Shown: positions 1 through 14,000 of the stretch, one piece after another
Numbering within the stretch: the stretch's first letter is position 1
Layout: the number at the start of each line of letters is the position of its first letter
Assembly: GCF_032854445.1 (NCBI RefSeq)
Contig: NC_088301.1
Span: 40,597,187-40,661,186 of the forward strand
Direction: 5' to 3'
DNA from: Liolophura sinensis
Taxonomy: Eukaryota > Mollusca > Polyplacophora > Chitonida > Chitonidae
DNA: 64,000 bases
Made by a program: the position numbers and the translations under genes
Notes under the pieces: model-generated
What the model saw: the letters and a program-made list of their open reading frames with translations, nothing else
Told to the model about the DNA's origin: nothing
Databases searched by the model: none

Positions 1-479
1 GCTGTATGTAAATCGTCTTTTGTCTCTAATAAATATTCTGGTAAGCTTACAAGTACATTGAAATAAAATATGCTGAATAACAAGTAAATAGATTGACTCA
101 CATGTGTAAGCTATATCTGAAAGTAAAATGAGGCTGAATTAAATTAAATGTTACTTCTGTTGGCTAGTGCATACGTCAGAAGACATACCTTTAGGTCACC
201 CATCCAAATGGTTAATATGGAAGCATTTCATGTAGAAAACTGCAAGTGAAATTTATTAATTGTATACATAGTATTACATTAAAATTGTCTATGAATGCAT
301 TAAGCATAGAAAGCTGTGAATGAAATTTAATGGTCATATATTACATTAACATTGTCTTTGAATGCATAAAAGAAGACCCTTACCCTGAGTAGTTTCGATG
401 TTTTATAAATTTGTCGAAAAAATTTTCGCTTTAGCCAGCCAGCTCATAGCAAATTCCTGTTATTTGTGTTTCCTTGTAG
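1..479 (+). other. Plexin intron (upstream of the first visible exon)
   Basis: No coding exon is visible before 480. The stretch is AT-rich and ends in a normal polypyrimidine-AG acceptor. It contains an imperfect duplication: about 226-297 and 304-368 share 'gtgaaattta', 'tattacatta' and 'ttgtct.tgaatgcat' in the same order. Confidence 0.6.
226..368. repeat. Imperfect tandem duplication, about 75 bp x2
   Basis: Two adjacent copies share the ordered blocks 'agtgaaattta' / 'aatgaaattta', 'tattacatta' and 'attgtct.tgaatgcatta'. They differ by substitutions and a short indel. The repeat lies in a plexin intron and has no visible coding role. Confidence 0.55.
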
Positions 480-2068
480 TTTGTCAAAGAGCCGACTCGT
501 GAGAAATACTTGTGCAATACAGGGGATACTTCTCATGCCAACATTGTGGGGGACGTCCCTCTTAGGGCAGAAGCTGTTCTGGTCTACAATAACACACAAA
601 TCACTGCTGTGGCCACCACTACAACAACAGATCATACTGTGGCATTTCTTGGTACTTCAAAAGGATTCTTGAAAAAGGTTTGTGAATTGTTCTTGATTAG
701 TTCATTAAGTCATATTATACATCATCACATATGTATAGGCTTCCGTGGCACCTGTTGATGCTCCAATAAGCTGAATTTCATCCACCTCAAAACATGAAAG
801 CTCTAACACTTAAATAATGGAAATACTTTACATCCTTTTGTATACTTACAGGTAAAAACTAAAATCAAGTGTACAAATAAATATGTTTAATTGTTCGAAG
901 AGATGTACATATATTTATATCACCTAACACATTTCTCAAAGCTATTATACCCAGAATCTACTTTTGTACCTGCTGGTTTGTTGTATTTAGGTCTGGCGTT
1001 AAATCAAGTGTTTGCTGACTTAGTTACAATTAGATTTGTTATTTATTTTATTTCCTTTATTTTCATTCACAGGTCAAATTGGAGTCCAGAATATTAGCCA
1101 AGCAATATGGGAGTATTGAAGTGGATGCTCAGAGCAAAGTTAACAAAGACCTTAAGTTTGACAGAACTGGAGAGTTTCTTTATGTTTTGACTGCTAAGAA
1201 GGTAAGGAAATGCCCTTAATGACCTAGACATCAATAGTACTGTTATGTCATCTGTGAACCAGAGTTAATCAACATTAGAAAGGTATTCTTTGATAGATTT
1301 ATTAGGAAAGTAGGATGATGTCCTACTGGGAAAAAATTGACCTCCAAAGTAACATGATCTGTATTTGTCTCTAGAAGTACATTATTTTGGTGCCTGTTGG
1401 TGGGAAAATGCAGTAATGGTTTTTGATTGAATGGTTCACTGTGGGTTGGGATCTGCAAAATACCATTGATTTTCACCCATTAACTGTAAATATGATTTCT
1501 GCTGAATAAATCTATTTTTCTAGATCAACGCACCTTAAATGCATGTCTATGGTCATGATGGTGGCCTGTGATTTCATTTCCCTTTTCTCTTAGGTTACAA
1601 AAGTAAAAGTGTCCGACTGCCGATCAGCAGCCACATGTGGGGAGTGCCTTTTACCTGGTGATCCCTTCTGTGGTTGGTGCTTCCTGGAGAACCGGTAAGA
1701 GAGAGCTTGTAATTTATAGTTCAGTCATTAACCACAAATATTCCTGGCGCATCACTCACAGCTAATATGCATATATGTATGTGTCAGTGCTCTGATATGA
1801 AAAGAAATGATTCGCTTAAAATAAAAAACATTTGCAAAATGACTAGTGTAAAATTCTTTGCATGGGTCACTCAGTACCATGATCAGTTTTCTTACCTATG
1901 TATTTTACTTAATTCTGTCTACTACTTTTTATCTGTAGTTGCACACAAATTGAATCATGTCGCCGGGGAAGTAGACCGTTACAGTGGCTGTCTGGAGAGG
2001 CTAACAACTCCTGTATTTATATCCTGGATGTCTCACCGAGCAGTGTGTCAGTTGATGAAGTCAAAGAT
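480..2068 (+). other. PlexA: Plexin exons: end of sema domain and PSI1
   Basis: Exons 480-677, 1073-1201, 1594-1694 and 1939-2068. The first carries the typical late-sema stretch '[15 protein letters not shown]'; the second ends '[11 protein letters not shown]', the usual junction into the PSI domain. PSI1 begins in the third exon with '[15 protein letters not shown]', whose paired cysteines and Trp are diagnostic. Phases across the four exons are 0, 0, 2 and 0, so the frame is uninterrupted. Confidence 0.93.
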
Positions 2069-5000
2069 GTAAGAAATGAGGAACACAGTTTTACCTTTTT
2101 TTTTTTCTTCTTTTTTTTTTTGTTGAAGGTGAAATTATGAAGTGGATCAATTTGGGGTGAATAACCAAATGTTGTTTTACTGAAATTCGAAGCTGAAATG
2201 TTTGTCTCACAATTATTTTCCTGTCTTTCTTTCTGATAAACAAAAAAAATGTTTGTGTTTATGCCAGTATCTGTCCATAATGAAATTAGTATCAATTCTG
2301 TCTTTCCTTGGGCAGCACACCTGTCACGTTTTATGCGGTAGTTGAGGAAGAATCATAAGTAAGAATAAAAACATTCTGTTCATGTACATGTCAGGTTATA
2401 ATCATGTTTGTGGCATCCAATAGGAACCTGTTTGTAAAATAATGTCACAAGTTGAAACTAATAGGTATAACTGCACGTGATGTTGATTTAAGAGACTATT
2501 TTCTGACCACCATACCTTTTCTATCTTTATCCACAGCTCTACCTAACAATCAATCATCTTCCAGCAAAGGGTTCTTACAGTTGTGTGTTTGTAGACTTTG
2601 GCTTCAGCTCACCTGCCCAACGTATGAGTTATGGTCTTCAATGTCCTACACCTGACCTGAGGAAAATGGCTATACCATTTCCTTTAAAAGGTGAGAAAAG
2701 TGCAGAACATTTTAATTGTTATCACCTGTAGTTAGTTAATTACTTTTAAATGATAGGACATTTTGTGTGGTAGGAATCACAATAATGGATATTGATTTCT
2801 GTTTTGTGATTACTTTTTGGTGAAAGTTTACCTAAAATCATGAAAACATTTAATCTTAACTGGGAAATGTCTGCTGGTTGTAGTGAATTTATTTTCTGCA
2901 AAGCAGCGCACATTCTTTTTTTATACAGTTGTCTGAGCTCAGTGATTTGAAGTACATTTTGTATTTGTAGCTCCAGTTCTAAATATAATTTACATTTTCC
3001 TTGACAGATCATCTGGTTGTAACACTGGCCCTAAACTCAAGTGAATCTGGAATATTATTTTTGAGGGAAAACTTTACTTTTTACAACTGTAGTAATCACA
3101 AAAGGTAAGAAGCATAATGATGCATATAATGAATGACTTAAAGTTGCTCATGAAATGTGTTCCTTGTGTTTGTTGTAACAGGAAATATAGTGAAACACAT
3201 ATATGAAAAAAAATTATTTTTTTTTTGAAATCTTACTGATGAGAAGGCACCGTTGCCAATCCAACAAGAATTACAGGCCTGCACATGTAAAAATATCCTT
3301 TGAGACCTTGTGTATATATGTGAAAAAATTGCAATTACGTACATGTATGAAAAGGCATACATGTATGAAAAGGCATACATGTATGAAAAGGCATACATGT
3401 ATGAAAAAGAGTATGAAATGTATAATCATGTATATGCATGCCAAGAAGCATTGCTCATTCAGATGTTGTAAATCTGCTACATGTCGGTATCCATATATCA
3501 CATGCATTTTAATGAATACATTTTTCACATTTTAACAGTTGTTCCAGCTGTACAAGTAGCCCCTGGTCATGTGACTGGTGTATCTATGACGACAAATGTA
3601 TGCACGAATCCAACACCTGCCAGCCGGGCATTGTCATTGGGAAAAATGTAAGCATCAATTGAAATTTCATGTAATAAGTTTAACATATGTATTTAAGTAC
3701 ATGTTTTGTCTTTTACAACTTCTTCATCAGAATTGTTTCATTGGGAAAATTTTGCATTATAATATATTTGGGACACAATTATTTTTAAGTGTCTTGACTT
3801 TTGTTTCCATTGTACACATAATTAACAGAAGTAAAAAGTTTTAATGTTGCTCAAGCATATGAAAATTTATATATTTATTTCCCTACAAAAGTAAATTTAC
3901 TGTAAAAATTACCCAAAAGGTGTCCCATTTATGGGTGAAAAGGTTAGAACCTCTTGAACTACAGCAGAGTTGTTTCCCACTCCTAGGTAGACATCCACTT
4001 TATAGTTAACCAGTATGAATGGCTGTGGTAAACCTCAGACTCAATAGCTCTTGACAGGCAGACATGGGAAGAAATGTGCTGATTGATACGAGTAGTTGGA
4101 AATGAACTAATCTTCTTAATTTTGCGTTGGTGAGTTTTATATTAGTTGACATTGGTTGTCTTATAGTATTTTCCTACTGGCTTAACTCAGCTTGAGCAAA
4201 CTGATGACACGTGATATAGGATAGCTCACTTATTCACAAGCATTTCTTTGTGTGTTGCAGAGTCAAACCTCATTGAGAACACGCCATGTGAGAAAGGGGA
4301 GATCAGCGTGCCCACGGCTAGATGAGCAGTCCAACACAGACATTTTCCTTCCTAACTCATGGGCTAGGCAGATCACCTTGGTTGGCCATCATCTTCCAAT
4401 ACCCCTTGTAAGTTTTTTCTTTTTCAAGTTTTACTTAGAAAAAACTTTAAACAAGGGTTGTGTGAAGAGGTTTGTCAGGACAAGGTTGTTTGTTTTTCTC
4501 CAGTCTGTACCCAATTGTCCACACACTTATACATACTCGCACTTGTATGATTAAACTATATATTTACTGTATGACTTTAAACTCCATTCAAATAACTAAA
4601 TAAATAACTACCTGTATTCTTTGCCTTTCATGTTAGACATCACCCCACCCCCCCCACCCCCACTCCCCACCCCCACACACCAGATACTTCTGCTACTTTT
4701 ACTACTTATATATGATGAATGTCCAAGTGATAAGTAGGTTTCTCGAAAATTAGACATACTGGAAGGATATTTCTTCCACTGCTTGAACTGTTGATACAGC
4801 ATTATATCATAAAAATGAATTAGTTGTAAGCTTTGTCAGGTTAGATGCCGTCTTCTCATTCCCATAAACCTTTGGCATCAGTAATGAACTTCTCACTGAC
4901 TCTGATATTTGTTATTTAGAAACTGCTGACTAAACTCTAAAATGAACAACAAAATGTATTTGTATAAATTGAACAGGGATTCTAAGCAGGCCTAGAGTTC

Positions 5001-8000
5001 ACTGGGAAGATGAATGTGGTATGGGCCTTGACAGTATGCTAATCTCTGACATAATTTGTAATACTGTCATTGAATATTACAAGGCTTGTAAATTTTGTGT
5101 CTTTGATGTCCATAAATGATACACACCAGCATTTCAACACTGTGTGAAATGGCCCTTTGGCTACACGTAACTAAATTGTTGTAAACGATCTCAAAATGAT
5201 GCCATATGCAGTAGTTCTGTGTTATCATATGTAACTTCATGGAGCGAATGGGTAAAGGCCACGTCACAGCTTGGGCTACGCAGTCTGATAGTAACATGTT
5301 GGATTGGATAAAATTAACATTATGTCTGTCTCGATTCACACCAGTCGTTTGTGCAGTATTGTCATTTTGTTCAACGTGTTATTTGGTGCAATATCATTAA
5401 AATAATATAGTATGATTCTTTTTGGAAAGCTTGAGAATCCTGCTTTCAGTTGAAATATGTTTAAACCTGCTGTCTTGTCCTTTAATTAGCATGTAGTAAA
5501 CTGTTTGTTCTACGGGGAAAATTATGCCAAGCCTTGAAAATAACAAAAGTATTTTGGGCTTGTAATAACAAACCTGTCATTATTGCCAGTTGTTCGCTTT
5601 GAGAATAAAAACATTTGTTTTATTCGCAGCCTGGCCAGCAAGACTATAGGTGTGTTTTAGAAGTTGGATCTCGGACTGTGATTGTGAATGCCAGCCGTCC
5701 AGATGATAACACAGTCAGGTGTCAACCACATTCGGTGAGATGCTATGTTTTAAAGCTATTTTTACATGTTTTTATGTAGACAAAAGCTATTATTACATGT
5801 CCAAACTGTTGGATTAAAAATTATTTTCACTTTATACTGGTAATTATTTTGATCCTGTAAATTTCTTGACTGTAATGTTGTATTTACAGTGGTTATTATC
5901 TAATACATTCTATAACTTTAACTAGGATTCATATAACCAGGTAATTCTTAATAGTGAGTTTGTGTACAGTGTTGAAATTTCTAAGTTTTTCCCTACTGAG
6001 TCAAAGATACTAGGTTTAATTTTAATGCATTTTATCTTTTTTCAGTATAACTACATAGGGAATGTTGGAGCTTTGAGAGCCAAACTGTTTGTGGTTTGGG
6101 GAGAAGGATTTAAGATTGATGATAGCACAGGCCTGAATGGTAACACTTTAATCTTTAACAATAATTCAGTAAAACTAATGAACATAATATTTGTTATAAA
6201 AATATTTCTCACAGTGACTGAAATATTTTTTCATACATTTCTTCAGACCACTGAAAAATAATGTGTATTTTTGTTAGATGGAATCTTCTGTAATACTTTA
6301 TTCTGTAAATTTGAGGAAATGAATTGGAATGAATTCTGGAACTGGACTACTTTGTTTAAACTGATTTGAGTATGATGAATTGTCTCCCTTTGCAGTGACT
6401 CTCTACAAGTGTGATGTTCTTGGGTCTGGTGAATGTGGCTTGTGTCTGAATCTGAACTACAAATATCCCCAGTTTGGATGCAGATGGTGTGATGGCAACT
6501 GCAAGTTTGAAGGACATTGTCTGGACACGAAAACCAATTCCTGTCCAGCACCATCGATAACACATGTGAGTATACAAGAATGTTACAATTAATTTCATGA
6601 GACATGTGCATTGTGCTCTTGTCCTTGTCTAGAAATTATTTTTTGGATTAAAACTGAAAACATAAGGTGCCATCTGTCCATCTTTCCCACTATCCTGCTG
6701 TGTTTCTCTTCCATGCTTATTAATCGGTCGTCAAGTATAGGTTTATACCCAGCACATTGTTGGTTACTAAACTGTTAACAGTGTGCACCATCACAATCAA
6801 CTTTTCATCCCTCATTTATCTGAAAATATTCGTATGTAAATCTGTGATCTTCATTTAAATTTTTCTTAGTCAGTAATTTGCCAATCATATCATCATACTT
6901 GTATGACACATTTTCATCAGTTGGTCATCAGTATACTTGACAGTGTTCATCATTTAATGGCTAATCAAAAATGTTATGGGGTAGGGGTATAAAAGTTTTG
7001 TGAAAATTATTATGTAGTGAAAGAAAGCTTTAGTTCTCAGTCATTCACCTAAGTCAAGATAATACCAAATGCTCAGGCATGTAATCAGGATTATTTTGAC
7101 CCACAGGTGGAGCCACTGACAGGGCCGCTTGATGGAGGGACTAATGTCACTATACGTGGCCGTAACCTGGGTTCAAAGTTTGAGGACATCCAAAATAACA
7201 TCACAGTGGCAGGAATACCTTGTGTACCTATCAGGAGCCTCTACTCACCATCACAAAAGTAAGTCTGTAACACATGTTGCAGGTATACTGTGATGAATTT
7301 TTCATTCTATTTTGTTTGTTCTTTGTTTTCATTGCTTTGCAAAAGAGTATTTCACTTAAACAACACTACGATATGAGGAACCTGAAAAGTCTGATGGAAA
7401 CAAAAAATCACACGGATGTAATAAGCTTGGAGTTGCAATGTGGTTAGTTGTCAGTTGCAGAAGAGTTAGGATTTTATGCTTTTTCACTTAGTGTTCTGAA
7501 CTGAAAAATGATCATTCTCAAGGATTTGTTCTTTTTTTTTTACCATTAGACCTTTTCATATATTTGAAATTATGGCTTTTTGGATAACCTTCCATAAACC
7601 TCCTGCAGATTTGAAGCAAGATTGAATTAGACTCAGGCTTGTTGTGGTTGTCACCACAACTTTTCACCACAAAAAGAGTAAATTGATTTCTCCAGATTAT
7701 TGTTATCCAGTCTATTGTGAAGCATCTGAAGGCAAAATGGCAAAAAATGTATAATTTCAGGATTGTGTGCACAACCAGAGCAGCAGGCATGAGTTCTGTG
7801 GAAGGACCAATCACCATTCACCACAGGGAAAGACATGTTCCTTACCGTGACGGGCTCTTTGAATATAGGGTAAGCACAGGATAGATAAGAGTTTAGTTTT
7901 GGTAAAAGTCAACTGTTATTCAAGGTTTGGGTTATGAGCAGCATTACCTTTACTGAAACTATTTTGCTTGAAGGTTTTTGGTTGAAAACAGTTGAAAAGG

Positions 8001-11000
8001 TTGGTACTGATAACTACTAGTGTAATTGTGTATATTCATCATGTACTTTTCAGGATCCTCACGTACGCAGCATTGAGCCAACACTGGGTCCAAAGTCAGG
8101 TGGTTCCACTATTACCATATATGGTCAGCGCCTCAAGACAGGTGGAGTCGTGAATGCCTACATTGGGAATGCATATTGTGCTATCAACAGGTATGCACTT
8201 TCATTTAAATGTATTTAGAAGAAAAAAGATAAAAATGTGATTAGCTGTAACCCAACGTAGTTCCTATGTACACTGACTTCCACACATAATTCCGTATAGA
8301 GTACAGTATTCTATAGGATATCTGTAAAATATAGTGTACAAGACAATGAATTTTAATGCTGCCATTTAAGGAATGGTATTAACACTTGTACCACATTATC
8401 TCTGCAGCTCATGCTAGCTTCCTCTCCGGCTGTAAGTAGGAAGATCTGCCACAGACATGTGGATGGTTGTTTTTTTAACCCCGGGCTCTGCCCGGTTTCC
8501 CCCCACCAATATGCTGGTCACCGTCATATAAGTGAAATATTATTGAGTACGGCCTAAAACATATGAAACATTATATGAAACTTGGACCAATTTATGTTTT
8601 GATTTCAAAGAAATTTGTAACAGGCATTTAAACAATAAATAATTACTGCCACTTCAGACATTTTTTTTCTTTTACAGGGATAAATTACGAGATGACCAAG
8701 CTTTCTGCATCACATCTAGTGTGGCAGCTGCTGGTCCTCGCCCCACCTTCTCCATCACTTTTGATGGTGCAAGGCGTAGCGTTAACCAGACCTTCTTATT
8801 CACAGAGGATCCAATAATTACTCGTATTCGTCCGCTGAAAAGCATCATGAGGTATGTTATAGGACCTGTTCAAATTGCTTAATAGTTCCGAACCTGGGAT
8901 TTAAACTGCTGAGCAGTTGTTCAAAACTGTGTTAAAACTTAATGCCAGATTTAGCTTTAATCCTAGTCTTCAGTTTTTTACTTAAATTAAATACTTACTT
9001 TTACTTAAATTACTTAAATAATAGAATAACAGTGTATTGAATATGAATTAAATGTACTGCTCTTATAATTTAATTTGAACAACTACATTGGCTGCTCAAT
9101 TTGGCTAAAATCTTAAATATAGCATATGACTTGATACCAGTATTAGGTAATACACATTTGAACAACTGAGCCCAGGGTAGTAGTGTAGTGTTTTGGCAAA
9201 AAGTATTACTTAATGTACAGGTACTGCTTTATGCTGTGATGTGTGTGCATGCAGTGATCTAATTTAATGGTTTAATCACACTTTTTGTATAAAAAAAAGT
9301 AAAGGTGATTTCAAGAGTGCTTTTGTTTTATTTATTTATTTATTTTTTTATATATTTTTTTTTTCATATTTGCCCTTGTATCTATTACATCTTTGCCCTT
9401 TTTCTGTTACAGTGGAGGACTGGAAATCACTGTGAAGGGCCAAAACTTCAGATCAATCCAGAGACCACAGATGCGAACAATACATGGAACAACAACATCT
9501 ACATCAACAGTATGTGCACCTTTCCTTTCCTTTTTTTCACTACACATTTATTATCACATCATAGGATTATATCTACCGGTATCCAAGCCAACATATAAAG
9601 AATTTGGGAAAAATGTAATAACATTGTAACAGTATTGGATATTCATACTAAAAATGTTTGAATGAAAGTATGGATTATGTTCATGTCATCTTTTCATACA
9701 TGATTTTAAAGATATAAATTTTAGAAGACACCTTGGTTAATCATTTTTAGATATGTGACGTTGTGGAGGACACAATGTTAACTTGTCCCACGCCACCTGC
9801 TCCAATCCGGGGCAAGAGATCTCAGAAGCTACGAAGGGTGCACAGACGATCTCCCAGTTCCAAAATATCAGCACAGATTGTCTTTGTCATGGATGCTGTC
9901 AAGTCTGTGAGGGATTTAGCCACAAACTTCATTAACTTGAAGTCTGAGCTGGAGTACTATCCTGACCCTGTGGTGCAAAACTTCACAGAGACAGAGCGGA
10001 AGAAGATGTTCAAGGGTGAAGCTTTGATTATTGAGGTAAATGTTACAAAAATGCATGTCAGGATTTCACAATAAAGAATTTAATTCGGTCTTCTCTCATA
10101 AATGTGCTTTGGTAAGTCAGTTAACTTGTTCAGGTAAAATCCTTGGAGTCCAAATTGTCAATTGATTTTAATTTGTGAATTTTGTTGAATGATATGTAGC
10201 ACTGATGCCTAAATTTTTGTTCTATTTTGTTTTTGAATATTTGTTTATTATTTCATGCCATCAAGAAATTGTTTAAATCCATACTAATTTCAGGGACAAG
10301 ATTTAAATCTGGCTGCTAACCAGGATGATATTGAGGTTTGGATTGGATCTCAGCCTTGTAATGTGACATCCCTCTCAGCCAATCAGATTGTCTGCACCCC
10401 ACCAAAACAACAACCAGAGCCCACTGATAGGCATGGCCGTCCAAGTGGAGCTTTACCTTTAGTGCAGGTATGTCTTAGGATTAAACCTCCATGTACCTTT
10501 AACAGAATGTTGACATTCCATTAAATCCACTGTAAGATGCAATCAAACACCAACCATTCTCTCGCTAGTTGAGTTTTTGGGTTTTATTTTTTATGATCTG
10601 GATTTGGTATGTCAGGCTGAAAGTAGGTTAATGAATATTGCCAGGTCATGTAGATGTACATCTGTCTGTCCATCTGTCATAGAATAGTAGTATCTCTAAC
10701 ACAGAATCACCATCTTTGGAATTTTGAGAAACTCAAAAACTTTCAGTAATAAATGACCTAAAATTTCACCCACAAAAGTGCAATTGTAGAGGTAAATAAA
10801 GGTCACAAAATATTATTTTTGGTGCAGAAACTTGAAATTTTCCTGTAAAATATCATCTCATGTTCCAAGCAAACCTCAAATTAACTCTCTAAAATGAATA
10901 GAACTCACAGAATCAAGAAAAATGGGCAAGTTTGTCATAAACAAAATTTATATCTACATTTAAGCTGCTTACCAGCTGCTTTATAAGCCGCTCTTTCTGT

Positions 11001-14000
11001 CATTAGAATATTTGACATCTTACATGTATATATTAACACGAACCATTTGCAACCACACGAAATGCAAGATGACATTGGCTTTTTGCAGGATGTTACAGTG
11101 GATTTATGCTCACTATGCGAGCTTCAAAATATCAGAGCAAGCTATTAGTTAGTATACCAGTTCACAAAACCAACAGACTTGCAAAGTAATTGTTATATCA
11201 AATCTTCAGGTGACTGTTGGCAACATCGAGTACACAGTAGGATCAGTGGAGTATGACATGGATGATCGCTTCAAGTTCCCAATGGTAGCCATCATTGGCA
11301 TTGCTGCAGCTGTAGTCTTCCTCCTGATTATCATTGTCATCATCTTGATTATCTACCGGAGACAGAGCACGCAAGCAGAGCGCATTTACCGCAAGATGCA
11401 GATTCAGCTGGATAATCTGGAGAGCAATGTCAGGAATGAATGCAAACAAGGTAATGTACTGACAGACTCTCATGAAATCAAATACTAAATTTTGATTCTT
11501 ATCTTTGTTTGAAAAGTTCTGTCAAGCAACACAGCTAGTAATGTGTCAGTTCAGTGATGTGTAAAGAAAGGTGGACAAAACTAACGGACAGAATTGTAAT
11601 GTATTTGCTGATCTAGATTATATATATATGACTTTCATAACTCATTTGGTTTTATCATGATTTTGCCTCTGAAAATTGGGTGTTGCTATTTTTTTCCAGC
11701 ATTTGCCGAGTTGCAAACAGACATGACAGATCTTACGGGCGATCTTGTGGCAAGTGGAATTCCATTCTGGGACTACCACAGCTACACGTTCAAAGTGTTA
11801 TTTCCTGGCATGTCAGATCATGTGATTCTTCATCCACCAATGGTATATTTATCTGTTTTATCTTATTTCATCCTACTTGGAATCATATTTAGGGCATTTT
11901 ATTGCAACCTACCATCCAAATCTGATCTCAGATGAGAAAACATGTAAGGAGGGGAATATTGTAATATTCAGCAGATTTTATTCAGATTTTTGGAGAAAAC
12001 TACTCATACTCTTTGTGATTTATGGATTGTGAGCTACTGAGCCCAGGCCAATATTGTTACTTGGGCAAAAAGTGAATGTCAGTGTTTCAAAAGGGTCATT
12101 ACTTTCAGAAGAATGGTCGCACTCGGCAGTTTGAGATTGGAATCCAACAGTTCCGTCATCTTTTGAAGAATAAGTACTTTCTGTTGACCTTCATACACAC
12201 ATTGGAAGAGCAGAAAACATTCAACATCAGAGACAAGTAAGATTACAGTCAGCATATTTTTATTTGTTATGTGCTAATGCAATCTAAATAGTTACAGATC
12301 ATTACCAGAAAGGATTTTATATCATATTGATATGTAAGCAAACTGCAAGGTTTAGTTTGTTAAATTTATCTGTATTTAAAGGATCAAAAAGTACTTATTA
12401 AAAAGGATTGACTTTCATTGTAGATATGAAATGTGAGTGTTTTTATATGAATACATGTAGCATGTTTAGTGAAATATAGCTGTGTTGATTGTATGCTAAA
12501 GAATAGGTTAATAAATGTACAGGGCCTGGTAGGCCTTTTTTGCAATAGATGGACTTGAGTTTGTAAGAGTTGTATCTTCAAATCTTCAAATAGATATGCT
12601 GTATTTTTGTACCGTTGCAGAGTTTATGTGGCATCTTTATTGATGATTGTTTATCAAGACAACTTGGAATATGCTACAGAGTAAGTTTTCAGAGTGTTAA
12701 ATAAATTTGTGTATAATTTTCAAATAAAGAGAAGTTGAAATTTAGAGACGGTTAGGTCACCTGGAAACAATTTACCTGTTAAGATAAGTATATGTATAGT
12801 CTTGAAAGTAGTAGAAATTACAAATATAAATGTAACCTTTGTATTTAAATGAAACATTCCCAAGCACTTAAAATAAAGAAAGTAGTAATATTGCAAAAGA
12901 GATCATACTTCATTGTTCATCAATACAATTGTTTTTTCCAATCAATTTCAGCATCTTAAAAGCTTTACTAAGTGAACTTGTTGAGAAAACTGTAGGAGGA
13001 AAACATCCCAAGCTGATGTTGAGAAGGTAAGAATTGCATTTCTTAATTTGGATTTTCTTTATTAATATGAAAGTCTTTTATGTTATTGTTATTATCAATA
13101 TGAAATTTAAATAGGTGGGCAGAATTTATCTTGACTAATTTTATGTGTGATAACAGATACATAACATCAAACACTGAATTTCATAACTGGTATTTTTTTA
13201 TGTTAATTCTGCTATTTACCATACTACTTGATATTACACACATATAGACATAGCGTGCAGATGTCATTGATTTGGCGACACTGTAATTCTTTAACCTTTT
13301 AGCGTGAGTGCAAGATGTTTATTCAAGCATATTCTGAGAGCATTACTTTATGTACACTGATAATATTATACTTTTTGTGAAGCCCTGAAACTGGCCAAGC
13401 ACACCAGTTTTGTAGTTGCTTTGTATATTCAAAAATCAGATTTGAAAGTTGCTCTTTTGTATGTGGAAAGGTTGAAGCATTAGGGTAGTTTTACGTGAAA
13501 CATTTATTAAAATATTTTGTGTTTGATGATTTACAGGACAGAATCTGTTGTGGAGAAGCTTTTGACAAACTGGTTGTCTCTCTGCCTGTACAGTTACTTG
13601 AAGGTAAGGTCATGACCACAAATGTTTAGTTATCTTAAAACCTCTGATCTAGTTTGTCCAATTCCTTTAGTACACGTAATATGCTGAAAATTGAAATGGA
13701 AGATACAGTTATAGCTCCTTGATTAATTTTAATGGTAGTATGGGTAGATTAGAATAATTCTAATAATAACTGATAAAGGCTAGCAAATATACATTTGGGC
13801 AGGTAATGAGAACACCAACAGATATTTTATTGCAGTCATCATATGTTTCAGGAACATGCTGGCTCCTCTCTGTTCATGCTTTACAAAGCCATAAAACTCC
13901 AGGTGGAAAAAAGGTCCAGTAGATCACATAACAGGTGATGCCAGATACTCTTTATCAGAGGACCGTCTACTGCGAGAAAAAATAGAACCAAGAACATTGG

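Larger units (their letters stand above)
2537..6565 (+). other. PlexA: Plexin exons: PSI2, linker and PSI3
   Basis: Exons 2537-2690, 3008-3104, 3539-3647, 4261-4407, 5630-5734, 6046-6139 and 6396-6565. PSI2 is seen as '[20 protein letters not shown]' (3,539 on) and PSI3 as '[20 protein letters not shown]' (6,396 on). The linker exon at 4,261 carries the short basic string '[15 protein letters not shown]', which looks lineage-specific. All junctions are GT-AG and in phase. Confidence 0.9.
7107..10467 (+). other. PlexA: Plexin exons: IPT/TIG repeats
   Basis: Exons 7107-7258, 7761-7869, 8054-8190, 8678-8851, 9413-9509, 9751-10035 and 10294-10467. Each IPT repeat begins with a recognisable 'P..G...GGT.(I/V)T(I/V).G..L' pattern, for example '[20 protein letters not shown]' and '[20 protein letters not shown]'. 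The third repeat holds an unusual basic insertion, '[18 protein letters not shown]', in the exon at 9,751. The fourth starts in '[20 protein letters not shown]'. Confidence 0.9.

Noticed and set aside
3138-3535. Overlapping open frames on both strands with repeats of 'MYAFSY' or 'MKRHTC' type
   Set aside because: They are produced by the 18-bp minisatellite in a plexin intron, with no splice phase or homology support.
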